A stretch of 64,000 bases of DNA from Lepidodermella squamata (GCA_047495785.1 JBLDXI010000014.1:652653-716652), one strand, 5' to 3'. Shown: positions 44,182 to 55,756, counted from the stretch's first letter. The notes: a model not told the origin generated them from the sequence alone. Numbers and translations are program-made.

Positions 44182-45423
44182 CTACCCGCTGAACGTTTCA
44201 AGTCGCCCCTTCATATCGAGGGGTGTTTCCTCGAGTAGAATATTTATCAGGAAATAACACGTTCCTGCCAAGAGGACGATACCAAACGCTATCATCGCTG
44301 CAAGATCAATAACCCGATGGCGTTTCCAGCCTTTGAAACATGCAGATTTGTAAGCAGTCTCCGCTGACACAGGGTAGTTGACCGTGTAGTAGCACATGAT
44401 GGCTGAGTTAAACGTTATCAACATACTGAAGACAGATTGGAAAATAATGTATTCAGCCAGGTAGATTCGCTTCGGGGAGCGAGGTATCATTGCAATCAGC
44501 TCTGTCTCTAAAACGCTAAATGCTAGAAAAATCGCCATGGTGAATGCAGTCCTATCAACCTCTTGTGGGGGCAAAAAGAAACTAGCCATTTCCATAGTGG
44601 CAAGGATGAAGCATGGCGTCATCAGATGCATTAGGAAAAATTCTGGTTGTCTTTCTAAAGCCAACTGAAATTCGCACATGGAACTTAAGTAAGGACCGAT
44701 CGAAGTGGAGCTGCTAGTCGCAAGAAGAACGTACTGATTGTTGTCTTGCATGAATCCTCTATCAAATGACATATGCATCTCAGTGATGTTCATTAAAGCG
44801 TTTGGTTCCAGCGTTCGAAGCTTCCCGCCGCATTGCTGCATGTCAGACGGGAAGTGTTGGAGGCTCAGGGGGCATGCGAAGACGAATTCGCCGATTATAG
44901 ACCACGAAAACGCAATATAGGGCTTGCCGTAGCCAACATGGTAAGGATTGATCGAAACTAGAAAGATCTCTGACATACCGGCGTACCGTAACATCGCTTG
45001 TTTGGTGTTTCCGAAGACCATGCGAGGCCTCCATAACTGATTCGTCGGCTCGGCGTAGAATCGGCTATTGTCCGTCTCACCCTCAAATGCTTTAGCATTA
45101 TCACAATCTGCTAGCCAATTAATGACGAGTGCTCCATTTAGCGAGATAGTTTCACTGACGTCATCAATTCCATTGAATCGGTAAGCCTCGAAGTGAACGG
45201 AAAGGTTCAACGTATCATCTTTAACAGGGCTAATCAGCTCAGGGGCGAAATTTGGGCATCTTTTCAGCAACTCATAGGCTGACGTGATGTTGCCACGTGG
45301 AGTAAGCCTCATCTGCTTAATGTATTGCTTCGCGTTCATTTTAGGAGGCGGCGGCTGGCCATGAGCCAGTTCTGTTACCGCGAGCAGAAGAAAAATTTCC
45401 AGAAGCATTTTATGAACTCGCAT
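44182..45423 (-). CDS. Cys-loop ligand-gated ion channel subunit 1
   Basis: A single intronless exon of 413 residues. A signal peptide (MLLEIFLLLAVTELAHG) is followed by an extracellular domain starting near KRCPNFAPE. The Cys-loop is CPLSLQHFPSDMQQC (13 residues between the cysteines). Four membrane helices follow: M1 at FFLMHLMTPCFILATMEMAS, M2 after PPQEVDRTAF, M3 at YIIFQSVFSMLITFNSAI, M4 near the end. The M3-M4 loop is only about 22 residues. An acidic residue before M2 (the Asp of VDR) resembles the ring found in cation channels. No vicinal Cys pair of the nicotinic alpha type is visible, so the ligand is unknown. It closely resembles receptor genes 3 and 7. Confidence 0.85.
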   Translation of the reverse strand: MRVHKMLLEIFLLLAVTELAHGQPPPPKMNAKQYIKQMRLTPRGNITSAYELLKRCPNFAPELISPVKDDTLNLSVHFEAYRFNGIDDVSETISLNGALVINWLADCDNAKAFEGETDNSRFYAEPTNQLWRPRMVFGNTKQAMLRYAGMSEIFLVSINPYHVGYGKPYIAFSWSIIGEFVFACPLSLQHFPSDMQQCGGKLRTLEPNALMNITEMHMSFDRGFMQDNNQYVLLATSSSTSIGPYLSSMCEFQLALERQPEFFLMHLMTPCFILATMEMASFFLPPQEVDRTAFTMAIFLAFSVLETELIAMIPRSPKRIYLAEYIIFQSVFSMLITFNSAIMCYYTVNYPVSAETAYKSACFKGWKRHRVIDLAAMIAFGIVLLAGTCYFLINILLEETPLDMKGRLETFSG

Positions 45424-45508
45424 TTAATAAAATGAGAATTCCGCGACTCCGTTTGGTCAACACAATTTTTATTAAATTTCGAAACGCTCGTTTTATTAGC
45501 TTCGAAAG

Positions 45509-46692
45509 CTATCTGCCGTAAATCATCGGCAAAAACGTTCCAAGGAACGAAGCAACGCAAATAAAAAGCAAAGCGCTGAAAACAACAATATCGCAGAGGC
45601 GTAGAACGGAAATTTCGCGGTTGCCCCAGCATTTGCAGCCGTACTTTTTCTTCGTCAAGTGGGGATTGGACGTAGCTGCCATATTGGCGGCTAGGGCGTA
45701 GATGGTTGCCGAGGCGCCAATGAAAAGTTGCGCAGTTATGAAGACCATTATCAGAACAGTTTCGGATGTATTGGGCATTTGGGTGGATAAAACCGTGAGG
45801 AGAATTAGGAAAGTCATCAGCATCGTAGCCGAGAATAGAACTCGATTTGTTTCATTCGGCGGCATGAGGACAAAGGCCAGCTGCAGGATCATTAGAGCTA
45901 GAGATGGGATAACAAGATTCACGAGGTACTGGTTACTTTTCCGCTCAAATGTCATTGTGAAGGTCGGCTGGCGAAATTTTAACCCTGGCAACGAGTCGTA
46001 AGTTTTCGTCTCCAGGCTAGCATTTATGGTAGGTTGGTTCCAGACACTTGACGGTGAAATGAAGTCGTTGTAGAGGAAAGCTCGTGCAATTGTTGTATTC
46101 ACCAGTTTGTCGTCATTTAGATACTCGAATTTTATTCGGCATACTTGGGTGTCGTAGGGGTAGTTCCACATCTTCAGCCCGCAAAACGCGTCAAATCGCA
46201 AGTTATTCGTCCATTTAATGGTCCCATCCGAATATAGGTTAAGGTAGCTATTTTCCGATTGGCTGTAAAACAATTTGAATTTTCGTTGAATAAAATTGGA
46301 AATTATTTTTACCTTGTTGTTAGCAATACATCACCAACTGAAGTGACATGAAGAACTTCTGGAAGCCAGAATCCACTCGCCGGGATCAAAATTTGGCTGA
46401 TGTTAGTCGTGTTAACAGGCCACGCTTCCTTAAGGCAAAAGTTGTTCCAGAACATAGAAAATCTAGTGTTGAATGACAACTGTTGCTCGATTTCGTCAAG
46501 GTTAATAAATCTCAGTGGGTTGAATTGAAAGCGGGCCATAAGGGTGGTGTTGTGGTATCGCACAGGTCGAAGGTGGCGTTCTTCCCAGCATTGATCTCGA
46601 AGTTGCGCCATCACCGCGCCTTCTTCAGTCACGAAAGCGCTCCCAAATCGCCCGAGAAATATTATTAAATGCAATATTTCTGGAATCTTCAT
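45509..46692 (-). CDS. Cys-loop ligand-gated ion channel subunit 2
   Basis: Exons 46313-46692 and 45509-46262 join across a 50-bp intron (LTT|SQSENS) and give 377 residues with an N-terminal signal segment. The Cys-loop is CGLKMWNYPYDTQVC. M1 begins NQYLVNLVIPSLALMILQLA; the M1-M2 linker is MPPNETNR with Asn where an acidic or basic gate residue is common; M2 is VLFSATMLMTFLILLTVLS. The M3-M4 loop is about 35 residues with CKCW. It is distinct from the intronless group and nearer classical nicotinic-like subunits. Charge selectivity and ligand are unknown. Confidence 0.83.
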
Positions 46693-48028
46693 GATGATTG
46701 TTGCAAACTGATCGGATATGAACCAGATTTTTCTATTGAATAATGGTGTAGCAGGTTTTACTGCGGAATTAATTTAGCTCTGTACGTGTTTTCAATTGAT
46801 GAAATTGGCTATTTTATTCCTCAGAGGTTTTCGATTTTTTTATCGCAGTAACTTTGGGGGTAGAGTCGCACTTCGGTCGCACAGCAACTGTCGTTGAAGG
46901 CAAATACATTATTAGTTAACATGAGCCTAACTGTCTCTGTCAGAGCAAATAATGCGGTGTGATACGACTGCTGAGGATTTTCGGAGAGAAAGCCGGATAT
47001 CTGCATTAACCCTAAGCAAACAAGGCTCGACAAAAGAGCTGTTCTGGATAAAAAATAGTTCACTCATAAATATGTGTGAAAATTTTTAACCTTTAACCTA
47101 TTTTGTTCATTAAATTCGACCTGGAATCATTAAGGAAATGCCAGATGACCAGTTTTCGGTTGATAAAACAAAAAAAAAAAGGTTCCGATAACGTAGTCAA
47201 TTTTCAGCTTGAAAATTTATTGATGAAGTGCAAGGGCCCCAATCTCGACCTAAACATAACCTTAACCTTAACCCTGAGCACGAACCCTGAAACCTAACAC
47301 TAACCCCTAACCCCAATTCCTAATCACCGTTTTGCTAAAAAAAATACAATTTTATAAAAAATATGTATGAAAGGTTAGAATTTAATAATTAAATATGTAT
47401 TATTAAACCCATAAACGCCCAACGGCATCTTTTCCTGCCACCCTATGTTTAAAAAATCATGCAGGGTGACTACAACCCCAGGCTGTCTAAAAGGCATATC
47501 TCCACGTTGGGAAATCGTATCAATTCGGGGAAAACGGATAAATCCCCAGTGTCTCGTAGGCTTGGTGATGAGCTGAGAGCCGCTTTTTGGGACTGTCACC
47601 AAACTGCCATCAAAAAGTGTCATCAAAATCGATTTTGCACGAAGTATCACCTATAACCCAACTGAATGCATTTCTAGATAGATATCATCACGCTGTTGAA
47701 CTTTTTATTTGAGAGCGGCCCTAGCTATCACCGTTCTTGAGATAATCGTCCAGATGTGGCAACAGGTAAGGTCACGTGACAACGTGACACTGGAATATCT
47801 CAATAACGGTAGATGATAAAAATATGCGGTTTTCAGATTCTTCATCCCCTCGTTTTTCTCTATCGGAAAGGCCCGTGTCAATAGGGAAAGAAAAGCGAAA
47901 ATATTTTCCGAAAACATTCTGGGCTTCAACTTCGTAAAAACTATGCTTTGATTATGCAAATTTATGTTTCCATTTATTCTGAAAATTATGGCGAAATTGC
48001 AACAAATATTCTGAATTTTATTATTATA
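46693..48028. other. Intergenic region with telomere-like sequence
   Basis: It contains a degenerate telomere-like stretch (47249-47322). Open frames at 46821-47063, 47375-47650, 47459-47656 and 47705-47959 have no recognised domain. The first looks like a secreted 80-residue peptide but begins with GTG, so I did not call it. Confidence 0.4.
47249..47322. repeat. Degenerate telomere-like repeats
   Basis: The strand given reads CTAAAC, ATAACC, TTAACC, TTAACCCT, GAACCCT, CTAACACTAACCCCTAACCCC and similar, variants of the CCCTAA unit (TTAGGG on the other strand). It may be an interstitial telomere relic or simply a C/A-rich repeat. Confidence 0.4.
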
Positions 48029-49231
48029 TTATGCACTCAGATTCAGCGGTTGTTCATCCAGCAAAATATTGAACAAAAAGTAGCATGTTGCCGTGAAAAG
48101 AATCAGAAAAAATACGACGAAAGCTGAAAAATCAATGAACCGATGCCGCTGCCAGCCATTGAAGCAGCGCAGGAAACGGCGAAATTTCGTTAAAATTTCG
48201 GTTGAACCATCGTAGTTGTTCGTGTAGTAACACATCACAGCAGAATTGAACGTTATCAGCATGCTGAAAACAGACTGAAATACTATGAATTCAGCCAGGA
48301 TAATGCGCTTCGTGCTGCGAGGGATGAACGCTAACAGCTGGACCTCGAGAACACTGAAAGCGAGATAAATCGCCATGGTGAACGCTGTCCTATCAGCTCG
48401 TTGGGGCGGCAAGAAAAAACTTGCCATTTCTACTACGGCGAGGATTAAACACGGAAATATTAAATGCATCAGGTAGAAATCAGGCCGTCGTTCAACAGCT
48501 ATGCCGAATTCAGCCATTGAGGTATCATTAGGCCCCTCTTTAATAGCCTTGTAAGTGCTCAGAAAACTGAACTCATTATTGTTAGCCATGAAATTGGGGT
48601 CTCTCCACACCGTAAGATGAGCGATTGATGTTACAAACGGCTCGAGGGTTCGAATTTTCCCGCTGCATTGCTGCATATCTGAGGGAAATCTTTGCAGGTT
48701 AAGCGGGCATTTGAAAATGAATTCGCCGATCAGGTGCCACGTAAAATCGATCAGCGACCTGCCGTAGCCCCGATGAAACGGTATTATTTGCACCCGAAGC
48801 ATCTCTGACAAGCCAGCAAATCTGAACATGGCCTGTTTGCCGTTGACAAATACCATTCTAGGCCGCCAAACGTCACTGGTTGGCTCGACGTAGAACAGAC
48901 TTTTCTCTTGCTCATCGAAGAAAGCCGTTAAATTCGAACAATCAGCCCTCCAGCTTATTTGGATGTCGCCATTAATTGACAAAGTCTCAGATACAGCGTC
49001 GATGCTGTTGAATCGATAAATTTCAACGTGGACTGAAATGTTTAAAATATCATCCGGGAAGGGCGTGACGAGCTCGGGCGAGAAGTTCGGACACTTTCGC
49101 AGCAGATCTCGAGCCGTTCTAATGCTACCCTGTGGAAGACCATCGATGAATTTAATTCGGTCTTTCGATGTCATCACAGAGCCTGCTGGTGAAGTCCATA
49201 AAATCAGCAAGACTATAGCTCTATAACTCAT
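48029..49231 (-). CDS. Cys-loop ligand-gated ion channel subunit 3
   Basis: An intronless gene of 400 residues. Signal peptide MSYRAIVLLILWTSPAGSV, then LRKCPNFSPELV, Cys-loop CPLNLQRFPSDMQQC, M1 YLMHLIFPCLILAVVEMAS, linker PPQRADRTAF, M2 TMAIYLAFSVLEVQLLAF, M3 FIVFQSVFSMLITFNSAV and M4 before the C-terminal LLDEQPLNLSA. The M3-M4 loop is short. It is a close paralogue of receptor genes 1 and 7 on the same strand, separated from gene 1 by gene 2. Ligand unknown. Confidence 0.85.
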   Translation of the reverse strand: MSYRAIVLLILWTSPAGSVMTSKDRIKFIDGLPQGSIRTARDLLRKCPNFSPELVTPFPDDILNISVHVEIYRFNSIDAVSETLSINGDIQISWRADCSNLTAFFDEQEKSLFYVEPTSDVWRPRMVFVNGKQAMFRFAGLSEMLRVQIIPFHRGYGRSLIDFTWHLIGEFIFKCPLNLQRFPSDMQQCSGKIRTLEPFVTSIAHLTVWRDPNFMANNNEFSFLSTYKAIKEGPNDTSMAEFGIAVERRPDFYLMHLIFPCLILAVVEMASFFLPPQRADRTAFTMAIYLAFSVLEVQLLAFIPRSTKRIILAEFIVFQSVFSMLITFNSAVMCYYTNNYDGSTEILTKFRRFLRCFNGWQRHRFIDFSAFVVFFLILFTATCYFLFNILLDEQPLNLSA

Positions 49232-49393
49232 TTCGATTTTTTACAAAGAAATGTAGTGGAAAAATCTAACGTCAGATCAGGATTTTGCTCTAAACAGGAT
49301 ATTGAAAAATTGTTTGACAAGTGTTGCTGTTCAATTTCGAATTTCCTCTCGTGCGTGCTGATTTATTTTCTAAAAAATGTGAATCGTCGATAA

Positions 49394-50563
49394 TCAAGGC
49401 GATTTTGAGCAAGATTTACAATTGCAAAGCTGCTTTTGCAGTAATAAATAGCCAACAGGCAAGCTTTTGTTTGATTGCAGTTCTGACCTGAAAATAGGTA
49501 GAAAACTTATTTTTATTAAATCGGAATTATCAACTTTTACCATAGGTGGTCAGCAGTAGTCCAAGTGTCACAGGCACTGCTTGTCTCTTCGATGTTGGCC
49601 AGCAACACGCGATTTCCATTAACGCAACAAACAGGTAGAAACAATTCACCGGATCGGACCATTATCTGCTTTTTCGACGAGCATGTTACCGATTTGAGAT
49701 CTGCCAAAAATTTCTCCTTGGAAATTTCACTCGTCAAGCGTTCGATTAGATCTAATCCGTTGCACTTTGCGAAACATTTGGCGTCTTCAAATGTCAAACC
49801 ACCCTTGGTCGGGTCTCGCGAGTAGCCTTTCGGATGTTCGATTTTCGAGAGGACAAAGTACCCTCGAGGCCGACCGGTTTCGCTATCAGGAGGTGCCATT
49901 GCATCCCTTTAAAAAATTATTTTAAAAATATACTCAATGATTTGATAATTTTATATACCAAAGTTGATCAACAGTCGCCCAGTAAGAAGGATATTTGAAT
50001 CGTGCAACGTCTAGAACTAATGCGGAAGCCTTTTCTTCATTAAAGCAACCTATCGGGGAGTAATGGCCATCGCCAGTCTGTTTCAAGCCCTTCCTCGAGT
50101 AAGACACTACGACGTGTTTATTCCGGCTCGAAGTTGCCGACTTGAGATCGTTAACAAACTGCTGTTTTGTTGTCTCGTCGTATCGATGGGCCTCGACCTG
50201 GAGACCGTTGCATTTGGCTAGGCACATGAATTCAGCCAGGGTGATGCCCTTCTGCTTGATAACGTCAATTGGCACGCAGCAGTCTAACATTTCATCAGCG
50301 TACCACCGCCAGACTCCCTTCCAAACTCGACCTGGGTCGACCTCCAGGGCATTCAGCACCATTGAAAGAGATCCAAGGCCGCAAAAGGCTGGTTCAGACT
50401 GGGTTGTGAAGTTCTCGACCAGGTCGAAGTAACCCTCGGCGTATCCTTCAGCTAAGGCTTCCTTAAAGTATTGTCGCCCAAGATCCGAGGAGAAAGAGAT
50501 CAAATTAGGAGGTAGAGGACGACGGTAGTACGTTACGGGATTTTGAGCTGGGACTTCAGTCAT
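49394..50563 (-). CDS. Phytochelatin synthase 2
   Basis: Exons 49959-50563, 49541-49906 and 49394-49487 give 354 residues, with exon boundaries in the same places as phytochelatin synthase 1 (after VDQLW and DHLW). The triad is present: Cys in QSEPAFCGLGSLS, His in TGDGHYSPIGCF and Asp in ALVLDVARFKYP. The second half is again a degenerate repeat (CFAKCNGLDL, KQIMVRSGELFLPVC). The tail QLCNCKSCSKSP keeps the CxCKSC motif of copy 1. There is no N-terminal extension (MTEVPAQNP), so it is probably cytosolic. The catalytic domains are nearly identical, suggesting a recent duplication or gene conversion across the receptor genes between them. Confidence 0.88.
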
Positions 50564-51274
50564 TATTTAATTTGAAAATCGCAATATGGTTTAGGAAGCT
50601 ATAGGATTGAAACGAATTATTCGAGGAAATTGAGTAGAAGAAAAAAGCACAAGAAAGCAAAAAATCTGCCTTAATTTCAGATGCCATGTACCGGATAAGA
50701 CTTCCATTCATAAGAGCAGAGGAACTGAAAGTACTCATAGACACATAGAGAATAGAGTTATCTATAAAAACTCTATTCTCTATGCCTATAGACAGTGTCA
50801 GGCTCTTCAGCCGATGATTCATACACTCACTACTTGGATTAGCGCTTATCGAACAAGCCCCGCCTTCTTTATGTCAACGACCGCGCGACCAGACCCTGCA
50901 AAAAATAATGGGACTGCAAATCGAGCTTATTAGAATGCCACTCCAAATTCTGAGCCAATTTACTATTTCGTGAGTGCAATGAATTCCATCTTACACCTAT
51001 TTTACGGCTACCCACCGGAAATTATTCTGAACAACTAGATACATCCTGACGTAGAAGTTCGTGAAAACTTGACACAACAAGCACAGGGTGTACAAACGAA
51101 AGGTACACTCGTGGCGAAGCTCAACTTCCATATACGCTGGAAAAGCGGATCAACCGTTCGAGCCAGCGAAACAAAGAGTTGTTCATTCATCTCAAACGAG
51201 CATTAAACTTTATTCAAAACTGGTTTCGACACGTGGCTCCACACGTTCTATAATATAAACAACACATTTGTTTA
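50564..51274. other. Intergenic region upstream of phytochelatin synthase 2
   Basis: It contains the hairpin at 50744-50784. The open frame at 50556-50822 (-) spans this hairpin and is not convincing. No gene seen. Confidence 0.45.
50744..50784. repeat. Perfect 16-bp stem hairpin
   Basis: CATAGAGAATAGAGTT (50744-50759) and its exact reverse complement (50769-50784) enclose a 9-base loop. It lies about 180 bases upstream of the phytochelatin synthase 2 start codon, in its promoter or 5' leader. Confidence 0.8.
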
Positions 51275-52503
51275 TTACGCCACGAGGTTCACACGTGCGA
51301 CCAGGTACAAATGTTCACCAACAAAGATAACGAAGAATAACAAGAAAGCAAAAAAATCACATTGCCGCGACATGGTCAGACCCTTGAAAAAGCCTCTGCT
51401 TAGCAGGTGAGAGCTCTTGTTTTGGCCTGTCTCCTTCAGATGGTCATATACGCCGACCATAAACGTGACGTAGATGCACATGAGCGTGCTCGAGGCTATA
51501 TTCACATTGAAGTAGACCAATAAGGCGACTACAACTGCTGAATCGGGAATGCTTCGGCGAGTATCGGTTTGTAAAATAACGAAAGCCAATAGTAATGTCG
51601 TTGAAAACACCTGAAAAATTATATTGAACAATTTCCAAAAAAACCCGAACATTTTACCGGTCTATCTGGCATTCTAGCTGGCATGGCTAGAATAGATAAT
51701 TGAAGGACAGTTAGCGAAATGGTTGGTACTATTATTGTGAAGACATAAGGCACCCAGATACGCTTCATATCAAGCGTTACAGTCATTTTAGACCAACACT
51801 GCACTTCATTTCCATCTGATAGCGTAAAACACTCATCGGCGTGAACTTCAGCATTGGCACTGACAAAGGCCCAATGGTCTGTTTTTTGCGTTATCACCTT
51901 ATTCGCGCTGAGATACTCGACTTTAACGCTGCTTAGGTTGGTTAGCCGATCGTGTAGCCACATTTCGAAGACGAAATCACATCGTTGAGTGTCGAAGGGG
52001 AACAATTCGTGGTTCATGGAACATTTTGCTCGCCACAAACCGCCCGCGTTTGTGATTACCGTGCCGTCTGAATAAACGCCGATAGGATATCCAGCCATGT
52101 TCTCATCTACGACAAGTATCGACTCGGTCGCGCTGTTCATGAATACCAATTTCGGTTTCCACATTTGAATAGCATAAGCGCCGTCGATTGTTAGGTAAAT
52201 CGGCGATCCTGATGAGCTCTCGTTGAAATAGGGCCACAATTGTCTAGCAATTCTGTAGTAGCAACCGTCAAGCCAGCTCATAACGAGATTCGCCTTCACA
52301 GCTACAGTCTGGCTGATATCTTCGATTTCGTCGAAATTGTAAAACCGGAACTTTGCCTTGATTTCGACTGTTTTATTCGAGCGAGCGAATGGGTCGCAAA
52401 GCAATGGATTTTGAACAATTTGCTCTTCGTGTTGTACTTCGTCACCAGCTGAAACGACGCCAGGTAGAATGCAGCATATTATTAGGAGGATTGAACTTGG
52501 CAT
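51275..52503 (-). CDS. Cys-loop ligand-gated ion channel subunit 4
   Basis: Exons 51658-52503 and 51275-51610 join in phase 0 across a 47-bp intron (MPDRP|VFSTT) and give 393 residues. I chose the ATG at 52503 because it gives a clear signal peptide (MPSSILLIICCILPGVVSAG); an in-frame ATG at 52602 would bury it. The Cys-loop is CSMNHELFPFDTQRC. M1 is YVFTIIVPTISLTVLQLSIL, the linker MPARMPDRP, M2 VFSTTLLLAFVILQT. The M3-M4 loop is about 35 residues. It is the most divergent receptor of the cluster; the intron lies at the start of M2, unlike that of gene 2. Ligand unknown. Confidence 0.83.
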
Positions 52504-54321
52504 TAGCTCATTTGTTGTAATGCCAACAGAAACTGGTGCGTGAATTATAGTAAATTTTTGGACTACCTTGGTATTAAAATTGAAAATTATGCGCAGACAC
52601 ATTCAGGTTGTTAAGGGATTGAAGCTTTACTCAGAGGCCATAAATATTAAATTTGAAAATTATGTGTAGCCGCGTTTAGCTTGCAGAGTGATTGAAACCT
52701 CCCAGGGATATACTTTTGAAATGGACATATCCTATTAATGACAAAGGTACAATTTACTCGGGAAAATTGAAAAATGACAAATACCGCCTACGGTTTAAAT
52801 TAACGTAACTAGGAGATTGTGAACAATCCATTAATTGAAGATCGGGTTCGAATTATTCACCTGTTATCAGAGGAAAGTTGCAAAATTCGAGAATTTGATT
52901 AAAGGTAGTAGGGAATCGGGACATGCATATGCGGAAATAGTTTCTGCTAAAGAGTTGCTGATAGGATGGTCAACTATAATAGGTCTACTATAGGTTTTCA
53001 ATGTGGCAATTGAGCAAATAATAAAATCGCTTGTTCATTACGACGTATACGTAACTGCAGCTGCATGGGAAGTCTAGCGACAATAACATATACTTTTACT
53101 CGCCCAACAATGTTTACCATGTAAATTTGCTGATATAGATTTTTTCAAGAATCTTCATGCAACTGGCTCCTTATATTGACAGAGCAAGATAAAAAATTAC
53201 GCTCCTCAAATCACAAAACGATGTAACATTGATTTTCCAATGACGCTTTCCATGATTGATATTGCGTGATTCAGACGTCTGTCAACCTCTCGGCTACAAC
53301 TTCAAGACTCCGAATTCACCCGGACTTCCGATCGAGTCCCCCCTCGGCCCCGCGGTGGTTTTACCAATCCATCGCGTTACAAAATAGAAAATTGGGAGGC
53401 TGGGAGTGTCAGCTAGACTGCACCAGTCGAAATCCGTCATACGGAAATGTTCATCTCAATCTCTTACGATAAGACCTAGGGTTAGAGTAAGTGGCATGCC
53501 CTTCTAGTCCTCAAAGTTCGCTTTGAAAAAGAAATTATTATTAGTATTATTATTATTACAATTGGAAAATTGAATAATCACAAATATGTTTATATCAACG
53601 TTACTGTATAGGCGATGGTCAACAATTCTTTCATTATTCCCGCTATTTACTGCCATTTAAATGCGAATTTTGGCTCAAATTTGTTATCAAACGATTACTC
53701 GACCGGTCCATCGGTATATTGAACGTAGATGTTCCAGTTTTCGGCGAAAACATTCAAGGTTTTGTGGTTTTCTGGTCAAGTAAAAGTAATTGTGGCTCTA
53801 GGTTGCTAGTCTCATAAAATTGAAGTTTAGATCACTGAATTGTTGAGAGTAATCGTGTGATATCCAATTACAGCCGAAATTCGCAAAATTCAATTTTATG
53901 CGAAATATTTATTAATTAGCTTCGGATGGCACTTTTGGATGGCATTAGTCCATTCACGACTTGGTTGTCTATTTTTCTATTTTTTATTAATACAATTTTT
54001 TATGTATCTCTTGGATGTATGGTTGCTCGGAATCTAATTACGTTTCCAAAAATGACAAGCAAATTTTACTGGTGTGTTCCTAAACCTGATATATCACACG
54101 CACGCATCTTCATCGAGAAAAAGCCACAGGTCATCTATAATTATTGTTGGTATGTGCAGCTATATTATTATACATAAAGTGTAAACACGTGCCTTGAGCC
54201 GGGAGGCCGGTCAGTACATGTTGAAAAGAGTATCTCTATCATAGCTGGATCATCAGGCTCCTAAAGAGCTAAGGTAGCTATTACATGCACCTAATAACAA
54301 TAGTATAGCTTCATCGAAATT
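52504..54321. other. Intergenic region
   Basis: About 1.8 kb with no convincing gene. An ATG frame at 53926-54177 (83 residues, one hydrophobic segment) has no recognised domain. A short ATT microsatellite lies near 53535-53562. Other open frames are short. Confidence 0.4.
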
Positions 54322-55077
54322 ATGATACAGCTCTTCCTGGTTATTATCGCCGCTGCCTTTAATTTTGGGCCATCCTCCGCTGGCCAGATCGTTCTATCTG
54401 AGGAGAGTATCGTTGAAATCCATCCTAATAATAACAGGCCCGAAACTGGCGATGCGTTGACAGAAGACGCGTTGAGGTCGATTTTGACCTCTGAAATTCA
54501 GCAGCAATTTATTCGAAATTCCGGCTATGAACCCGAGAGATTCGAACTCATGATATCGGCCACTCAACGCCTGGCAAATTATCCTCTATCCGTTTTCTAC
54601 TTGGTCAAGGTTCAATTAAGCGACCACGAATTTGCTCATTTACGGATTCTTCAGCAGCCGCGGAGGACCATGAAACTAGTGACATATGAACGAAATCGCT
54701 CGTTGAGTGAGCCGATTTTACTGGTCGATAACTTTGAGGGGCAAATAGTTGCTAGCCCTGATGAGGACGAGGTTAATTTGGGCCGTAAACTGGTCCTAGA
54801 CGACGAGCAGCCGGCAACGCCTGGTGCTCAAGCTATGGCCGACGCGATGAAAAACGATTACTTGTACATGTCGGGTAGGCGGTCCGCGCCGCGGTTCTTG
54901 GCCATCAGGCAGCGATTTGTGACGAGTCAGGATGAAGAGCCGATGCTGCTGTTGATCAAAGTGCAGACTGACCGGCGAAGTTACGCGCATCTTCAGATCT
55001 CGCTGAATTCTAACACGCCACGCTTGGTGGCGTTCAAAGACAGAAGAACTTGGCAGGAACCTCTTGAAATCATTTGA
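54322..55077 (+). CDS. Secreted two-domain cystatin-like protein A
   Basis: An intronless gene of 251 residues with a signal peptide (MIQLFLVIIAAAFNFGPSSA). Two cystatin-like units can be seen by their strand pattern: YLVKVQLSDHEFAHLRIL (about residue 91) and LLIKVQTDRRSYAHLQI (about residue 214). The inhibitory QxVxG loop is not conserved (QRLANYP in the first, RFVTSQDE in the second), so papain-type protease inhibition is doubtful. It sits among receptor genes and resembles the cystatins at 61-64 kb. An AATAAA overlaps the stop (55077-55082). Confidence 0.7.
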   Translation: MIQLFLVIIAAAFNFGPSSAGQIVLSEESIVEIHPNNNRPETGDALTEDALRSILTSEIQQQFIRNSGYEPERFELMISATQRLANYPLSVFYLVKVQLSDHEFAHLRILQQPRRTMKLVTYERNRSLSEPILLVDNFEGQIVASPDEDEVNLGRKLVLDDEQPATPGAQAMADAMKNDYLYMSGRRSAPRFLAIRQRFVTSQDEEPMLLLIKVQTDRRSYAHLQISLNSNTPRLVAFKDRRTWQEPLEII

Positions 55078-55756
55078 ATAAATCTTTATATTTTTTCGTT
55101 CTTTTGCACCTTCGTCTTTTGTTCGCCAAACCAGAAATAAAGCGTACCCTGAAAATTCAGCGGGGTTTAGGGGTTCCGCAGCGGCATAGCATCGTGTTTT
55201 CTCCCATCAACTCTGAAAGCGTGGCAACATTTATTCCACATTCGAATTATCTCTAAAAAGTGCGAGAAATGAATGAAAATCAGCCATGGTGAAAGGTTAC
55301 AACATTCATGTTTATAAGCCTTTGCGCTGTGCTGTCTAACCCTACTTTTCTTTCACCTTGAGGTGGAGCAACTAGGTTCTGAAGCCCACCTCATGGAACA
55401 TTCGCACGTTCCGCGTCTCAGGTTGCTAATCTCTCACATGTCCAACAATATAACCATACATTCGCTACGGTCGAATCGACTGATTTTTTGCAAGCAGTCC
55501 TTTTTGAAATATTCTTAACCAACTTTCAGCTGAAAAAATATTTATGAAAGTAATTATTTTGTTAGGATGTTTGTCCTACATTCGATATACCGGCGTCACC
55601 GTGTTTCATCCCCACTATTATTATGAAATGTACGCAGTGTTCCTCCTTACTCCCCGTAAACAGAGAATAGGAAATTAATTGTCAATGTTTATACAATGCA
55701 ATTTTGAAGCCTCACACATTTGGGGATAACATCTTCGACAACGTTATATCCTTGTC
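55078..55756. other. Intergenic region
   Basis: 3' flank of cystatin A and upstream region of receptor gene 5. The frame at 55074-55256 is probably untranslated sequence. No gene seen. Confidence 0.45.

Noticed and set aside
46821-47063. 80-codon frame resembling a secreted small peptide
   Set aside because: It begins with GTG, has no ATG before its hydrophobic segment and no recognised family.
53926-54177. 83-codon ATG frame with one hydrophobic segment
   Set aside because: No homology, no clear promoter or splice context and AT-rich composition; kept only as a remark in the intergenic entry.
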